Notes: generated by a model not told the origin, from the letters alone. 64,000 nucleotides of DNA from Larix kaempferi (GCA_027924585.1 BSBM01000809.1:7039001-7103000); one strand, 5' to 3'. Positions 46,724-58,008 are shown, counted from the first letter of the stretch. A program made the numbers and translations.

Positions 46724-46738
46724 CCAGCGAGGTCGCCA
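46724..46738 (-). promoter_or_regulatory. Primer-binding site of Tat-D (tRNA-Arg-like)
   Basis: On the minus strand TGGCGACCTCGCTGG, four bases after the 5' LTR. It resembles the Tat-C primer site (TGGCGACTCC...), which fits tRNA-Arg, with a different acceptor-stem sequence. Confidence 0.72.
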
Positions 46739-46742
46739 TTCT

Positions 46743-47725
46743 TGTTATGTAGAATTTTGTCCTACGGATAAGCCAAAACTCTCTTAACTTTAAAGCAGAC
46801 TTTAAACTAACCTTAAAGCAAGAAACAAGTCAAAACAAATGCTACCTTGAATCCCTAGATCTAACAAACATCTCAAGATTAAAATGCTAGAAAGAGTAGA
46901 AGAAGTTTAACTAACCTTCTATCCAGACGCTTGTTTTTGTAGTTGCTCCAATCTCCAAGCCCTCACAAATGAACCTGTCAAAATGGAACCAAGACACAAG
47001 AACGCACTATTCTCTAGCAACCTGAAACATGAGTTAGAATCTAAATCTATGAAAGATACAAATCATATCATTAAAACAAGATTAACACAAATGATTTGGG
47101 AAAACAAGACAAGTTATTCCATTACAACTTGAAGAATACTTACAAAAGGTGCTTGATGTCCAAGCCAATCCTCCAACTCCAAGTGTCTTCTCCTCTAGCT
47201 ATCTCCACAATGCTGTAAGACCATAAGTTTGGTACTCTCAAGAGTCCTCCCCCTTTCCCAATGGAATGCCTCTCTTTTATAGTGAATGGTGAGGTTAACC
47301 AACAAGAGAGATGGGTGGATCTAAGGAGAGATAAGTGGATCAGGGTTTCTAATCGAAGGAGATGAGTTGAGATCGAATCAGGGACCCCAATCTTCCATTA
47401 TCTTCGAAAATCCAAAATCCCACAAGCCAAGGGAAAAAGGCTATTAAAAGAGTACCGCATTCTGAAAAGACTGCAGAACATGGTACTGCCGCGTCTTGGG
47501 GAAAGAGCATAGCGCGGTAGTGTCTAGTACCGCGTTTTGATAAACTAGCAAGGAGCGGTAGTGTATGTGGATAAAGTCTAAGGTGGGTCAAAACTTGTCA
47601 GGGTAGATTCACCTTCAAGGTTGACTCATCATCTGTCTCTTCTGGATGGTTTAAAACAGTAGGGAAAGTGTCGTCAACTCGTTTTGTGATGGAGATGCGA
47701 CACTGTGAAACATAGAGGTATAACA
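46743..47725 (-). repeat. 5' LTR of Tat-D
   Basis: 983 bp with the same ends as the 3' LTR; TATAAAAG on the minus strand at 47274-47281. Three of the nine differences from the 3' LTR fall in the 12-bp inverted repeat near 47453-47485, which is perfect in the other LTR and broken here. Confidence 0.95.
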
Positions 47726-47730
47726 TTTAT

Positions 47731-48653
47731 AATTTCAAAAGAAAACAAAAAAGAAATTTGATTGGATTTTCTCAGTTTTCAGTTTGGAAAGAACATTAAA
47801 TGAAAAAATAAAAAGTTTTGTCGTCGAAAGTAATAATTTATGCACTTTGCTTTTCTGTTGCAACCACGCCACACAAAAACACTACTTTTTGAGTAATAAC
47901 AACCCTAAAAATCTTTAATAAAATTAAATAGCAACAATTTTTCTTTTTAGGGATACACTACACCAACTAGTCTTGGTCGGGATCTTGGTTTTAAATCACC
48001 TTAAACCACCCAAGGTCACACATTATGCAAAAATCGTAGTTCGACTATCACAGGTAAACCCACTTCATTCAAAGCTTGCTTGGGATCTATGCAGTAGGTC
48101 TTGTGAGATCAGATTGTTGGGAATACTACTCCTACTTTCTGTTTCGATCATATACCATAATTGGATCACGTTTGGGGACTCTTTTGAGTTTCGGGCTCAA
48201 TTACCCTGCCCACACCTTCTGATTCGACCAGAGACTGTTCCCCAGGAGTTTTCGGTGTTGTGGTATCCTTAGTATCTGACCATAGGTTCATACACAGTTG
48301 ACAGCAGAGGGTATATCTGTTGTACCTAGGACAAAAGTGGGAGGAAATCCCTTGCAGGTCTTTGGGAGGGCGATTGGGTGATTCTAGTGCTTGCACCCTT
48401 AGTCATTGTATTGTGGACCCCGAGTAACTGTTCTTCATCCTTCGTTGATCTGTTATGGGCCCTCATCATCCCAGACTCTTCTCCGGAAGGCATCTTGTTT
48501 GCTTGGTTTGCATACTTAGGACTTTTTAGTGGTGTGCTGTTTGCCCCCTAGTCTTAGTGGCGACTAGGTTTTCTAGTTTTATTTTTATATATAATCGTGG
48601 AAAACCAAGAACTTCGTAGGTTGAGAAGGTTGCAAAACCTTCCTCCACTTAGA
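47731..48653 (+). other. Untranslated leader of Tat-C, right part
   Basis: Leader resumed after Tat-D. No gene is supportable; the open frame at 47973-48272 shows no family features. Confidence 0.6.
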
Positions 48654-50560
48654 ATGGAACCACTACCACCAGCTAGACAATAGAGGGTAGACCCCAGTGT
48701 TCCTTTGGAAACCATTGGTGAAATAGAACTTCCTGAGGAACTTTTTACAATGGAAAATCGTGAAATAGAAATTCCTGAGGAACTACAAGCTGAAATAGAC
48801 TTTCCTGAAGAACTACAAACTGCAACAGAAAGCCCTGAAATAGAGGTTCCTGAGGAACCACAACCGGGGACTACAGATCAGCAATATTTTAGTTCAGTTG
48901 AGATTGAAGATCTCACTTCTACTGAGTTCAGTACTCCTTTTAATCCTCCTCTGACTAATCTTAGAGTTTCGCTGCTGATACCCATTGGTTTCCAGCAACC
49001 AGATTATAGTGCATATAATTTTTCACCTGAGCATTTTATGACTAATCCAGGAGGCGAACTGGGAGTTCCACAGACTCCCACCTTAGGTATGAACACAAAT
49101 ACTATAAATCCTCCTCCTACTGCTACACCGAGTTCGGCACAGACAACCTCTGTGTCCACTCCGTCTTTCAGCTTTAATACTGGTACATTAGGCATGCTGA
49201 GTTCAACAACTATGGCATCTGCCTCTACACCTACTTTTGGACCTAGAAGCACAGCCAATTTAGTTCCACCTCCTGTGACTCAACCGTCATATCACATACC
49301 CAGTACTTGGATTTCCACACCCACTGTAGGGCCAAATGATTCTGCAACCATGCCTGTCATGAGTACCATGACTGGACCGTCCATGTCAGCTACCATTGGT
49401 TTTAATACCTTTGCAGCTCCCAACTTAAATCAAGGTAATATACCTACAGGAAACGTCCCTTTTTCCTTATTTTTAGGAGGAGGAGGTAACATTTTTAACC
49501 AGCAATATGGCGGGGCTAACACCCAGCCACAGTGGACGAACCCACAAAGCACTAACCCACTTTCATATGGGTGGGGGAATTTCAATAATACTTTCGTGCA
49601 ACAACAGATGGCAGGGGGCAACCCCTACCAGCAAGTGACTAGGGGAAACCCCTACCAGCAGATCGCAGGGGGAAACCCCTATCAGTAGATGGTCGAGAGC
49701 AACCCCTACCAGTAGATGGTCGAGGGAAACCCCTACCAGCAGATGGTTGGGGGAAACCCCTACCATCAAATGATTGGGGGCAACCCCTACCAGCAGACGG
49801 CTAGGGGCAACCCCTACTAGCAATTCACAGGTCAAACTATGGGTGGTTCCCCCTTTGTGACCCCAACTTATCAAGTACCATCTTGCAGGCCTCGTTTACC
49901 ATTTCTAGCAACTTTAAATTTTCCAGATCTTTCCAAGTTGACCAACTATCCAGTGTATCATAACACTACATAGCCACCAGTTCCTACCAAGTTACCTTCA
50001 AACATTCCAAATTTCGAAGGCAAAACAGGCGAGGACTCTGGTGACCATGTCACTACTTTCCATTTATGGTGCTCCTCGAACTCATTAAATGAAGATTCCA
50101 TTAGGTTGAGACTGTTCCAAAGGACCTTAACTGGTGCTGCAGCCAAATGGTACATTGAGTTACCTGTAGCTACATTCTTTAATTTTGGGGATCTCGTGAC
50201 TGTCTTTTTGAGTCACTTCTAGCTTCCTGTTCGATATGATGCCGGAATAGACCTTTTGTCTACATTTAGGCAAAATAAAGCCACTCAGTTATCTGATCAC
50301 ATTCAGGAGTGGCGAAGATGGAAGAGGCTCATTAAAGCCAACATACTTCCAAAATTCCTTCTTAAGTGGTATTTGAAATCACTCCTTCCTTAAATTTCTA
50401 AGGAGGTAGCTACTTTTGGAGTGTCTAACGAGGAAGAAGCCATCCTATGGACCCAACAGTTAGATCTTGTTTACGCATAATCTAGGTTACTGTATGATAT
50501 CATACCTGATGCACCGCGATCGAATACCAATCTGAGTAGACCTAAACCTGGACCACATGC
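48654..50560 (+). pseudogene. Tat-C Gag (N-terminal region and capsid)
   Basis: Likely start ATG 48654, with a TAG nine codons later (48681-48683); open from there to 49688. The N-terminus has four or five copies of an acidic module (EIELPEEL, EIEIPEEL, EIDFPEEL, EIEVPEEP), then a Thr/Ser/Pro-rich stretch. At about 49603-49822 a 27-bp tandem repeat encodes GNPYQQ-containing nonapeptides, with stops in three or four units. The capsid follows at about 49870-50470 (IPNFEGKTGEDSGDHVTTFH, RLRLFQRTLTGAAAKWYIELP), closely matching the Tat-D capsid, with stops near 49971, 50220, 50391 and 50478. All parts are in one frame. Confidence 0.83.
49603..49822 (+). repeat. 27 bp coding tandem repeat in Tat-C Gag
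   Basis: About eight units of 'aacccctaccagcagatggt' plus a variable 7 bases, encoding GNPYQQMVx-type nonapeptides. Because 27 is a multiple of three, expansion or loss keeps the frame. Confidence 0.88.
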
Positions 50561-51776
50561 TGACGGCATAGTGGGTTTAGTTGATTCTGCAGCCTTTGAA
50601 GCTTTGACCAAACAGGTTCATGCCTTATTTGTTAAACAATCGACTGCAGAAGTTACTTCCATCACAACCTCTCCTTCTACTTCTGAATCTGTTAACCAGG
50701 TTCAAAACAATCAAAAAGGCCCTCGGCAGCCCAACAACAAAAAGAAGGGCAAGAAAGGAGAGGGGAACCATCAGAAGCCCCAAAAAGAGAATGCCGAGGA
50801 GGGTAGCAAAGAGAAAAAGAAGGCTAAGTTCCCTTGTAAACTTTGCAAGCAGGACCACCTTACTCACCAATGCCCTCTGCTTGAAGAAGCCTAGAAGCTA
50901 TTACAAGAAAAGAATCCTGCCGTACTGAAAGATCCATTCCCTAAGGGGAAGAGCTCAGCTTCTGGCACCTCCAATACTCGGGGCACTACACATGCTTTGG
51001 TTGATCAAACTTTTATTAACATGGTTAATTCATATGCACTCTTACAAAGGAGGGCGAGGAATTATACCTCGGATGCACAGAAAAAGGATAAAGAGATTCC
51101 ATAATCCTCCACTCCACTCCACATACCTATGGACCCAATGCCCAAGATCCCAAAAGGTGTCTTGAAACGGGCATCGCACAACCCCAACACTCGGGCCGCC
51201 TCCAACTACAATGTGGTTTAAGATCTAGCCCAGACACCTTGTGCCATGTCTATCTTAGAAGTCTTGCAAAGTTGTCCTTTACAACAAAATGCACTTCTAG
51301 AAGCTATTGGAAGTATGGAATCCTCTAACATGTCTGCGCGATTTGATATGGCTTATATCAAATACCGGTTGTCGTACCACGTTGCTCTTCAGATTGAAGT
51401 CGTCCATGGCCCAATGACCATTAGACGAGCTGTCATAGATGAGGGCGCGTCGACGTGCATAATGTCAATTTCCTGTTGGAATGCTTTGGTTTCTCCTGAG
51501 TTAGCCCCTTCTAACACACTGCTTACTGCATTTGATGGCAGGACTTTCCGTTCACATGAGGTTTTACCACCATTTGATGTCACATTGGTCGGTAAGACAG
51601 TTGCTGTAGAAGTAGAAGTTTTGGACACTCCGCTTGATTACAACATGTTATTAGGCAGGAGTTGGACGTATGCCATGCGAGCTATTGCATTGGCAGTTTT
51701 TCGAGTTGTTATGTTCTCGTTTGAAGGTAAGGTCGTTACAGTCGATCAGCTGTCTTTCACTCAGAGAAACAACTAG
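50561..51776 (+). pseudogene. Tat-C nucleocapsid and protease
   Basis: A basic linker (PRQPNNKKKGKKGEGNHQKPQK) leads to the zinc knuckle CKLCKQDHLTHQC at about 50835-50873 (CX2CX3HX4C, same spacing as in Tat-D). Stops at about 50892, 51102 and 51222 follow. The protease (51246-51776) has DEGASTCIMS at about 51438 and DYNMLLGRSWTYAM, the same D-E-G variant as Tat-D. The segment ends at TAG 51774-51776. Confidence 0.85.
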
Positions 51777-53336
51777 ACTTCTTCAGAAACCACGATTCCC
51801 TTAGTTGATCAAACCTTCCTGGTTAGTGAGAGTTTAGGAGCAGGGCTTTACAGGTCATTAATAGGCACGTTTGACCTTCCCTCTCTAGTTCTTTTTATGC
51901 GTTCTGATGTGGGTACGTCTACTGAAACATTCACAGTTGGTTTAAGAACTGATCCGTGGATCCTTCCCACTACATCGGAACCTTCAGTGCCTCTATTCAT
52001 TGCAGAAGTGGCCTATATGGAAGCACAACATGCTGCAATGGAACATATCGTGACTCTGCCAGTCTTTGTTGAGTCAGATATGGACTATGCTCCGGCATGG
52101 TCACTGAATTCCACTCACTCATTCGATTGTTTAGACACGGTTTTGCCATCCGATGTAGCTATCTTAGAAGTCATGATGGGCCTAGACCAACCATGGGAAC
52201 ATATGCATCACAGGTCCTACCTACTTCCAGATCTAAACAGGATAGAGAGAGGAGAATTCTCTTTGAGACCCGATGGATTTGTTGATTTGTCATCTTTTGC
52301 TTCTACTTCGAGAGCCGTTTATGCTGAAGGGAATATGGCTAATATATCGAGAACAATTCCGATTAACATTTCCACCAAATCCGGGGTCGTGGAAAACATT
52401 TATATTGGAGTAGACTATTCTCCAGAAGAGATAGCTCTGTATACCAAGCTCTTTAAAGAATTCCGCAACATATTTGCCTGCTAATATGAGGAGATACCAG
52501 GAATCGAACTAGCCATCATGGAGCATGTCATCACAACATACCCTAATGCAAAACCTGTGAGACAAAAGCTCCGTCCTGTGAATCTACGAAAAGCGGCCGC
52601 CATTAAGGTGGAGGTTGAAAAGTTGCTTAAAGCCGGATTCATCTATCTGATTGACATGACGGAATAGGTTTCAAATCCCGTTCCGGTTGATAAGAGGCAA
52701 GGTACTATTCATGTCTCTACTGACTTTTAGGACTTGAACAAAGCTTGTCCAAAAGATAACTATCCTACACCGTTTATTAACCAAATCATAGATGCCTATG
52801 CGGGACATGACATGTTCTCTTTCATGGATAGATTTTCAGGATATAATCAAATACAAATCAAACCTGAGGATCAACACAAAATAGTTTTCATTTGCCCATG
52901 GGGAATCTTTGCTTACCGGAAGATGCCATTTGGCTTAAAGAATGCTGGAGCTACTTTCCAGCGAGCGATGAATTTCACTTTTCATGATATCAAACACATA
53001 GTTTAACCGTACTTGGATGACCTCCCAGCGCGAACTCGAAAGAGATAGGATTATCCATCCCATCTGAGAATTGTGTTTGAGAGATGTAGACAATATAAGA
53101 TTCGTTTAAATCCTAATAAGTGTGTATTCTGCATCGAATCAGGACATCTACTGGGCTTCATTGTCTCCAGTCATGGCATAATGGTCGACCCACTAAAAGT
53201 AGAGGCGATTGTAAATCTGCCTCCTCCTCGCACCTTGCGACAACTTCAAAGTCTGCAAGGCATGTCTAATTTCTTACGGCGCTTTATTATAAACTATGCT
53301 AAGATCATGAAAGGTTTTGTGAGACTACTCAAATAA
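51777..53336 (+). pseudogene. Tat-C protease-RT linker and reverse transcriptase
   Basis: Same frame as Gag. 51897-52484 is an open linker that includes EPWEHMHHRSYL, the position where Tat-D has its TGA. RT starts about 52550 with several stops (52482, 52665, 52728). It has LNKACPKDNYPTPF, FMDRFSGYNQI, FAYRKMPFGLKNAGATFQRAM and the active site YLDDLPARTRK after a stop at about 53004. Ends at TAA 53334-53336 after the connection region (GFIVSSHGIMVDPLKVEAI). Confidence 0.86.
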
Positions 53337-54257
53337 GACTCCTACTTTGTGTGGGACGAAGCTGCTCAAGCATCCCTTGAGGCCTTGAAAAAGACATTAC
53401 TTTCAGCTGCCTTGTTGAGCCTGCCAGACTACACAAAAGATTTTCTTTTATATCTAGCAGCGTCTCTTGATACAATTGACATAGTATTATTTTAGGAGGA
53501 CGATATGCTCCAAGAGCATGTTGTCTACTATCTTTCTCATGCATTGATAGCCCCTGAATTTAAATATTCGCACGTCGAGAAGTTAGCACTTGTCGCGGTC
53601 TATGTGGTACAGAGGCTTCGTCACTATATACTTTTACGAACAACTACTATGATAGCAGAAGTCAATCCTTTTCAGTACGTTATCACCCGACGAATCATCG
53701 GTGGGAAATATAATAAATGGATTGTAATCCTACAGGAGTTCGATTTGGTCTTTCAATTGGCCAAGTCGAATAAATCACTAGTGTTTGTTGAGTTAATCTC
53801 AGAATTTCCGAGTGACCTAGAGTATGTCGAGGAAGAATCATCATTCCCAGATGAACATATCTTCCTCATTGCTTCCTCTGACCCATGGTACAAGGATATC
53901 TTAGTATATCTCCAGACCTTGAGGTGTCCTACGACTTTTTCTCGAGAAGAGCAATGCAAGTTGAAAAGCCATGCGAAGAACTATCTCATCATCTCAAATA
54001 CTTTGTATCAACGTGGGGAAGATTCCATCTTACGACGTTGCTTGACTCTAGAAGAAGCTGAAGCAGTATTAAATGATGCCCACAGTGGAGCTTGTGGGGG
54101 ACATCTTTCCGGGTTGGAAACAGCTCAGAAGATACTGCGTGCCGGATATTTTTGGCCCATGATCTTTAAAGATTGTGTGGAAGTTGTGAAACGTTGTCGT
54201 CCATGTCATTTTTTCAATAAGAAAATGGGGCACACCCAGCTCCTCTTCATCCTGTGA
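53337..54257 (+). pseudogene. Tat-C degenerate RNase H and integrase zinc finger
   Basis: Continues the same frame with a stop at about 53493. The RNase H-like part (LYLAASLDTIDIVLF, YSHVEKLALVAV, RLRHYILLR) again lacks canonical catalytic residues. The integrase finger is complete: AHSGACGGHLSG and RCRPCHFF. A frameshift at about 54225-54250 ends the frame, and the tail to 54257 is out of frame. Confidence 0.86.
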
Positions 54258-55129
54258 TTACAGCAGGTCCCTTCACAAAATGGGGCATTGATTACATGAC
54301 TTGCAATCTAGTTTCAGCTGGAGGGAATCATTACATCATCGTTGTCGTTGACTACTTTACCAAGTGGGCGGAGGCAATGCCTACTATTAAGGCAGATGGA
54401 GAAATTGCCGCTTATTTCGTGTTTAATCAGATTATTGCATGGTTCTGCATACCTAAAGAGATAGTGACTGATCACGGCAGTCATTTCCAGAATAGCATGG
54501 TGATCGAGTTGTATACAATGCTTGGTTTTCGATAAGAACATTCGTCTTCATACTATCCACAAGCGAATGGACAAGTCGAAGTAGTGAACAAAACTTTAAA
54601 GGTTATACTGTAAAGAACTATTAATGCCAATCAAAATAATTGGCACATCATGTTGTACCCGGTTCTTTGGGATTACCGAGCTAACGTTAAGACTACTACC
54701 AGGTTCTCTCCCTTCCAACTTATGCATGGGATAGAAGTAGTCATACCGATTGAATGCGAGATTCCTTCGCTGAAACTAGTCATTCAGTTACTACCGGATA
54801 CTTCAGTACTGGAAGAACGTTTTTTACATTTAGAACACCTAGATGAACAGCGTCGCGATGCGCTTACGACAAACGAGGTTCACAAAAAATTATTCAAAGG
54901 ACAATATGACAAGTATGTCAAGCCTAGGGTTTTCCTTGAGGGAGATCTTGTTTTACTTTGGGATCAAGACAAGGAACCTATAGGGCCTGACAAGTTTAAG
55001 TCCATGTGGCTCGGGCCTTACATAATTTCCAAAGTATTGAAGAAGGGTGCCTACGAGCTGCTAGATTATGAGGGTAATAAGCTGGCTGAGCCTAGAAATG
55101 GGCTCTACCTGAATAAGTACTATGCTTAG
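54240..55129 (+). pseudogene. Tat-C integrase core and C-terminus
   Basis: In a new frame after the frameshift. First Asp in KWGIDYM, second in IVTDHGSHF, a stop at about 54533, and the catalytic Glu in NGQVEVVNKTLK. Another stop lies at about 54611. The C-terminal domain (FSPFQLMHGIEVVIP, DKFKSMWLGPYIISKVLKKGAYEL) matches that of Tat-D and ends LNKYYA, TAG 55127-55129. Confidence 0.87.
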
Positions 55130-55231
55130 GCTGTCGTGCTTTTTCTTGTAACATAGATGTATATTTTGTAGAGCTAGTTTTTTTTTATGCTTGTTAGTTA
55201 ATCTTATGTGTGTTTTTGTTTCGTGTATCAG

Positions 55232-55657
55232 ATGTCGACCGAACATTTCTTAGGATTTGCTGATGGCGCCAGTCGCCAAACATGACATTTGGCTTCAGCA
55301 GCTTGGGTCATTTACTCACCCACTGGCCAATTGGTTTCTTCGGGGGCGGTTTGTTTGGGTCCCACTACGAATAATGTGGCTGAATACAGTGCAGTTATAG
55401 AACTTCTCTGAGATGCTCTCAGTCATGGCATTTCACATTTGGAGGTAAGACTTGACTCACAACTAATTGTATTTCAGTTAACGGGTGTCTACCAGATTAG
55501 AGATCCTGTATTTCTACGTCAGTTTCTGCGAGTTAGACTATTGGAAAGATAGTTTGATTATATTATATATGAACACATTCCATGAAATTTAAATGCATTA
55601 GCTGATTCATTTGCAAACTATGTTCTAGATTGGCATTTGTATCATACACTTCCATAA
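55232..55657 (+). pseudogene. Second (archaeal-type) RNase H of Tat-C
   Basis: Starts at ATG 55232, about 100 bases after the integrase stop, exactly as in Tat-D. It reads GFADGAS, NNVAEYS, RLDSQLI and LADSFANYVLDWH, so all four acidic residues are kept, but about four in-frame stops break it. Ends at TAA 55655-55657. Its presence in the same place in both elements shows that the arrangement belongs to the lineage. Confidence 0.85.
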
Positions 55658-55836
55658 ACATCATTGCACACATAAAATTCTCATACACATACACATGTAA
55701 ATAACTGATATTGTATATAGCCGATACTGTATCAAAAAATATATGAGTTTTGGATCATAAGTCTATCAAGTCATATCATAATAGTACAAAACTGGGCTTT
55801 GTAGCCTCAAAAATATACATATAATGTATCCATCTC

Positions 55837-56420
55837 CTATGGAGAAGAAGGGACCTCGTCATCATCGACTGCATTCCGATAACATATGACTAGCCTAGCT
55901 ATCTTCTGCAGCACTCTAAGCCATGCTAGGGGCACCCCAACTACATCTTCCTGCATATCAATAGGTATCTGATCAATATGGCATGCAGGAACATTGTGAG
56001 TCAACCGACTCACTTTTATCTCTATGGTTCCCAACATAGCATCTGCTGCCACCACATCAGTTGGCCTCACGAAGATGGTAGGATGTCCCTCGAGACAGAC
56101 AGGCCCAATGTCTGCATATGACAATTGTTTAGTACTTCAAAATTCATTCATAAAAATCAAATACTTGAAAAAGTTCAAAAAATTAAATAAATCTCAAAAT
56201 TAAACATACCAATAGCTCCCCAGGCTCCACCTAGAGGAAGCACCAGCTCTGGATCATGGCGAAAATCCAATCCAGCATATGGAAACTGCTCGAAGGCGGG
56301 CACTTGCCTCTCCCACAACCCCTAGAAATCATCAGTATGATAACAGTAGTGACTTTCCCCACCACCCTGGCGGAGGAATATGTCACCCCAACGGCCTAGT
56401 CTGGGCTCGCTTACCTTAAT
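55837..56420 (-). pseudogene. Remnant of the antisense spliced gene in Tat-C
   Basis: Minus strand, convergent with the second RNase H. The last exon (56111-55837) encodes IGPVCLEGHPTIF ... VSRLTHNVPACHIDQIPIDMQEDVVGVPLAWLRVLQKIARLVICYRN, similar in order and spacing to exon 3 of the Tat-D antisense gene. An intron at 56209-56112 (GTATG...TGCAG, 98 bases, phase 1) matches the Tat-D intron 36352-36457 in position and phase. Upstream exon sequence has LWERQVPAFEQFPYAGLDF, equivalent to the end of Tat-D exon 2 (FFSWLEEQIVMIDDYPYSGVDF). The rest of exon 2, including the mobile-domain part, appears to be gone. Confidence 0.72.
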
Positions 56421-56521
56421 CTTTGTTTCGGGTGTTCTTGTGACTTGTTTCTGCGGTTCCTTGCTCCTCCTCTGGCTTTGGACTATAATGTTTCGGCCAT
56501 CGTTTCCCTTTGACCTCACAC

Positions 56522-56534
56522 ATTAGGGGTAATC
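56522..56534 (+). promoter_or_regulatory. Polypurine tract of Tat-C
   Basis: attaggggtaatc precedes the 3' LTR and resembles the Tat-D tract (TTTAGGGGGCATC). Confidence 0.65.
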
Positions 56535-57554
56535 TATTATAGGTCAAACCTGCACCTCTCCCTCTATGATCACCTCGAACTATTGATCACACAAAAGGAC
56601 AACTTGGATGGAGGAGCATGTTTACCTTAGATGAGATCTTGACCTACTCCACCTCCTTGCAAGCTGGCAAAACCCTAAAAAATGTCATTTTGAGACATGA
56701 GCGCTACTCTACCTCAATAGACTAGCGCCTGTACCCTACTCCAGTGTGCAATAGTAGCGCTCAAGCCTCATGGGCACTACTCCTCTTGAATAGAGTAGCA
56801 TACAACATTTAAAAAGTGTTGAGTGCTAGTTTAAAAACACTATAGTAGCACCCTGGGCGCTACTCCACTATGAAATAATAGCGTACACCTCAAAAGATGA
56901 TTAAAAAACAATTAATTTCACGAAGAGGATTAGTTGCAGTTGGTTTCCCAACTTCCTCCATAACCATCTCTCGACCTGAACTATTTCCCTTGTCCTATAA
57001 ATACAAGGAGGAATGAAGAGAGGGGTTAGACATGAATTCTATTGAGAGACCTTTAAAGAGAAGCTTGTGTTGAAGGAGGTTATGCCGGAATATTTCCAAG
57101 CCAGAGAAGAGCAGGAGCCCAGGATCAAGTTGCAGGAGCATGCTGCAAAGTCAGGTATATTTTGTATCATCAATTTGCATTTGACAATGAAAGGTTGAAG
57201 CATTTTTCTTGTCCCAAATCAAGTGTTCATTAAGTTATGTACTTGTTTGGATTTGTTCTGGTTAATATTTGATGTTTAAATTGCTTTATCCATTTCATCA
57301 TTATATATTATCCAAGATACGCTGAGAAAGGTATTGTTTTGCAGGTTTACCGAATGGGAGGTTGACTTGAGGATCGAGCACAAGACTGAATAAGAGCTAG
57401 AATCGAACTTCATTCAAAAAAGGTATGTTCTCAAGACCTATAACCTATTTCCATTCATAAACATCTCTGTAACACATTTAGTATGCTTACCTGTCATCCC
57501 CTTTCAGTTTATAACGTCTGTTTCCTCGTTATAGGGTAGTTTTTCCCGCCAACA
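56535..57554 (+). repeat. 3' LTR of Tat-C (1020 bp)
   Basis: Matches 29885-30912 over its length; starts TA instead of TG and ends CCAACA. TATAAATA at 56996-57003; hairpin-motif cluster at about 56699-56890. The target duplication CCCTA follows. Confidence 0.93.
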
Positions 57555-58008
57555 CCCTACATAAAGCAAGGTTGTGCTACGAGCACGGGTAGCCAAGGAA
57601 TGACAACATCAACCGAAATAGAGATAGGTTCAGAACCTTCTCGGACAACCGCAAACCAGGTTTAAGACCTCCACCCTTCTGAAAACACAACAACAGTTTT
57701 CCACCTAACGGAGGCTTCAACCGAGCTCAAGCACGTCCAAGTGCACCCCCACCACCTTCCAACAGGCCAGCATTCAACAAAGGGACCAAAACTATCCCAC
57801 CAACCATTTCTTGTTGGAAATGCCAAGGGCCCCACTACTACAGAGACTGCCCCAGCAAAACCAATGGAGTTTTACACAACATCCAAATAGAGACTACCGT
57901 AGGAGACATGGCTAAAACATCAAGGATCTATGCTGCTCTCGATGGTCGACAGGAAGATCACCAAGCCACCATGGTGGAATTAGAGGGTAAGATCTCTGAC
58001 ACTGCAAT
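57555..58008 (+). pseudogene. Tekay-E gag 3' part, zinc knuckle, start of protease
   Basis: Gag of Tekay-E resumes in frame after the CCCTA duplication (ARLCYEHG), with stops at about 57590 and 57680. An Arg/Asn/Pro-rich linker precedes the knuckle CWKCQGPHYYRDC (CX2CX3HX4C, as in Tekay-B) at about 57812-57850. It then has TTVGDMAKTSRIYAALDGRQEDHQ and MVELEGKI, just before where the protease site would be. Similarity stops at about 58008, and A/T-rich sequence follows. Confidence 0.82.

Larger units (their letters stand above)
32071..47725 (-). mobile_element. Tat-D: young Tat/Ogre-like element, minus strand
   Basis: Both LTRs are 983 bp (46743-47725 is the 5' one, 32071-33053 the 3' one) and the element is flanked by TTTAT target duplications (32066-32070 and 47726-47730). 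I count 9 differences between the LTRs (about 0.9%), so it is the youngest datable insertion in the stack. On the minus strand the order is primer site, long leader, proline-rich Gag, zinc knuckle, protease, RT, RNase H, integrase, second RNase H and polypurine tract. An antisense gene lies on the plus strand before the 3' LTR. The gag-pol region is one continuous frame from about 45026 to 37515 broken by only three stops. Confidence 0.95.
29885..57554 (+). mobile_element. Tat-C: Tat/Ogre-like Ty3/gypsy element
   Basis: LTRs 29885-30912 and 56535-57554 flank a 25.6 kb internal region, 15.7 kb of which is the later insertion Tat-D. A 5-bp target duplication CCCTA is present at 29880-29884 and 57555-57559. 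The primer site matches tRNA-Arg, there is a second RNase H after the integrase, and an antisense gene lies before the 3' LTR; these mark the Tat/Ogre lineage. The coding region is one frame from 48654 to about 54230 with many stops, then a frameshift, so it is old and inactive. The TG of the 3' LTR has mutated to TA. Confidence 0.92.
27210..58008 (+). mobile_element. Tekay-E: truncated chromovirus split by Tat-C
   Basis: What remains is the tail of a 5' LTR (27210-28816), a primer site, most of gag in two pieces (29000-29884 and 57560-58008) and nothing more. Its LTR end and Gag resemble those of Tekay-B, so it belongs to a sister family. On the left it is cut by the 3' end of Tekay-B, which probably inserted into its LTR. 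On the right it stops at the start of the protease, where A/T-rich flanking DNA begins. Confidence 0.78.

Noticed and set aside
47349-47591. Minus-strand open frame of 80 codons in the Tat-D LTR
   Set aside because: It is within the LTR and is disrupted in the other, nearly identical LTR, so it is not maintained.
55127-55232. Intron joining integrase to the second RNase H in Tat-C and Tat-D
   Set aside because: Tat-D has a GTAAGG donor and GCAG acceptor here, but splicing them would put the RNase H out of frame, and Tat-C lacks the donor.
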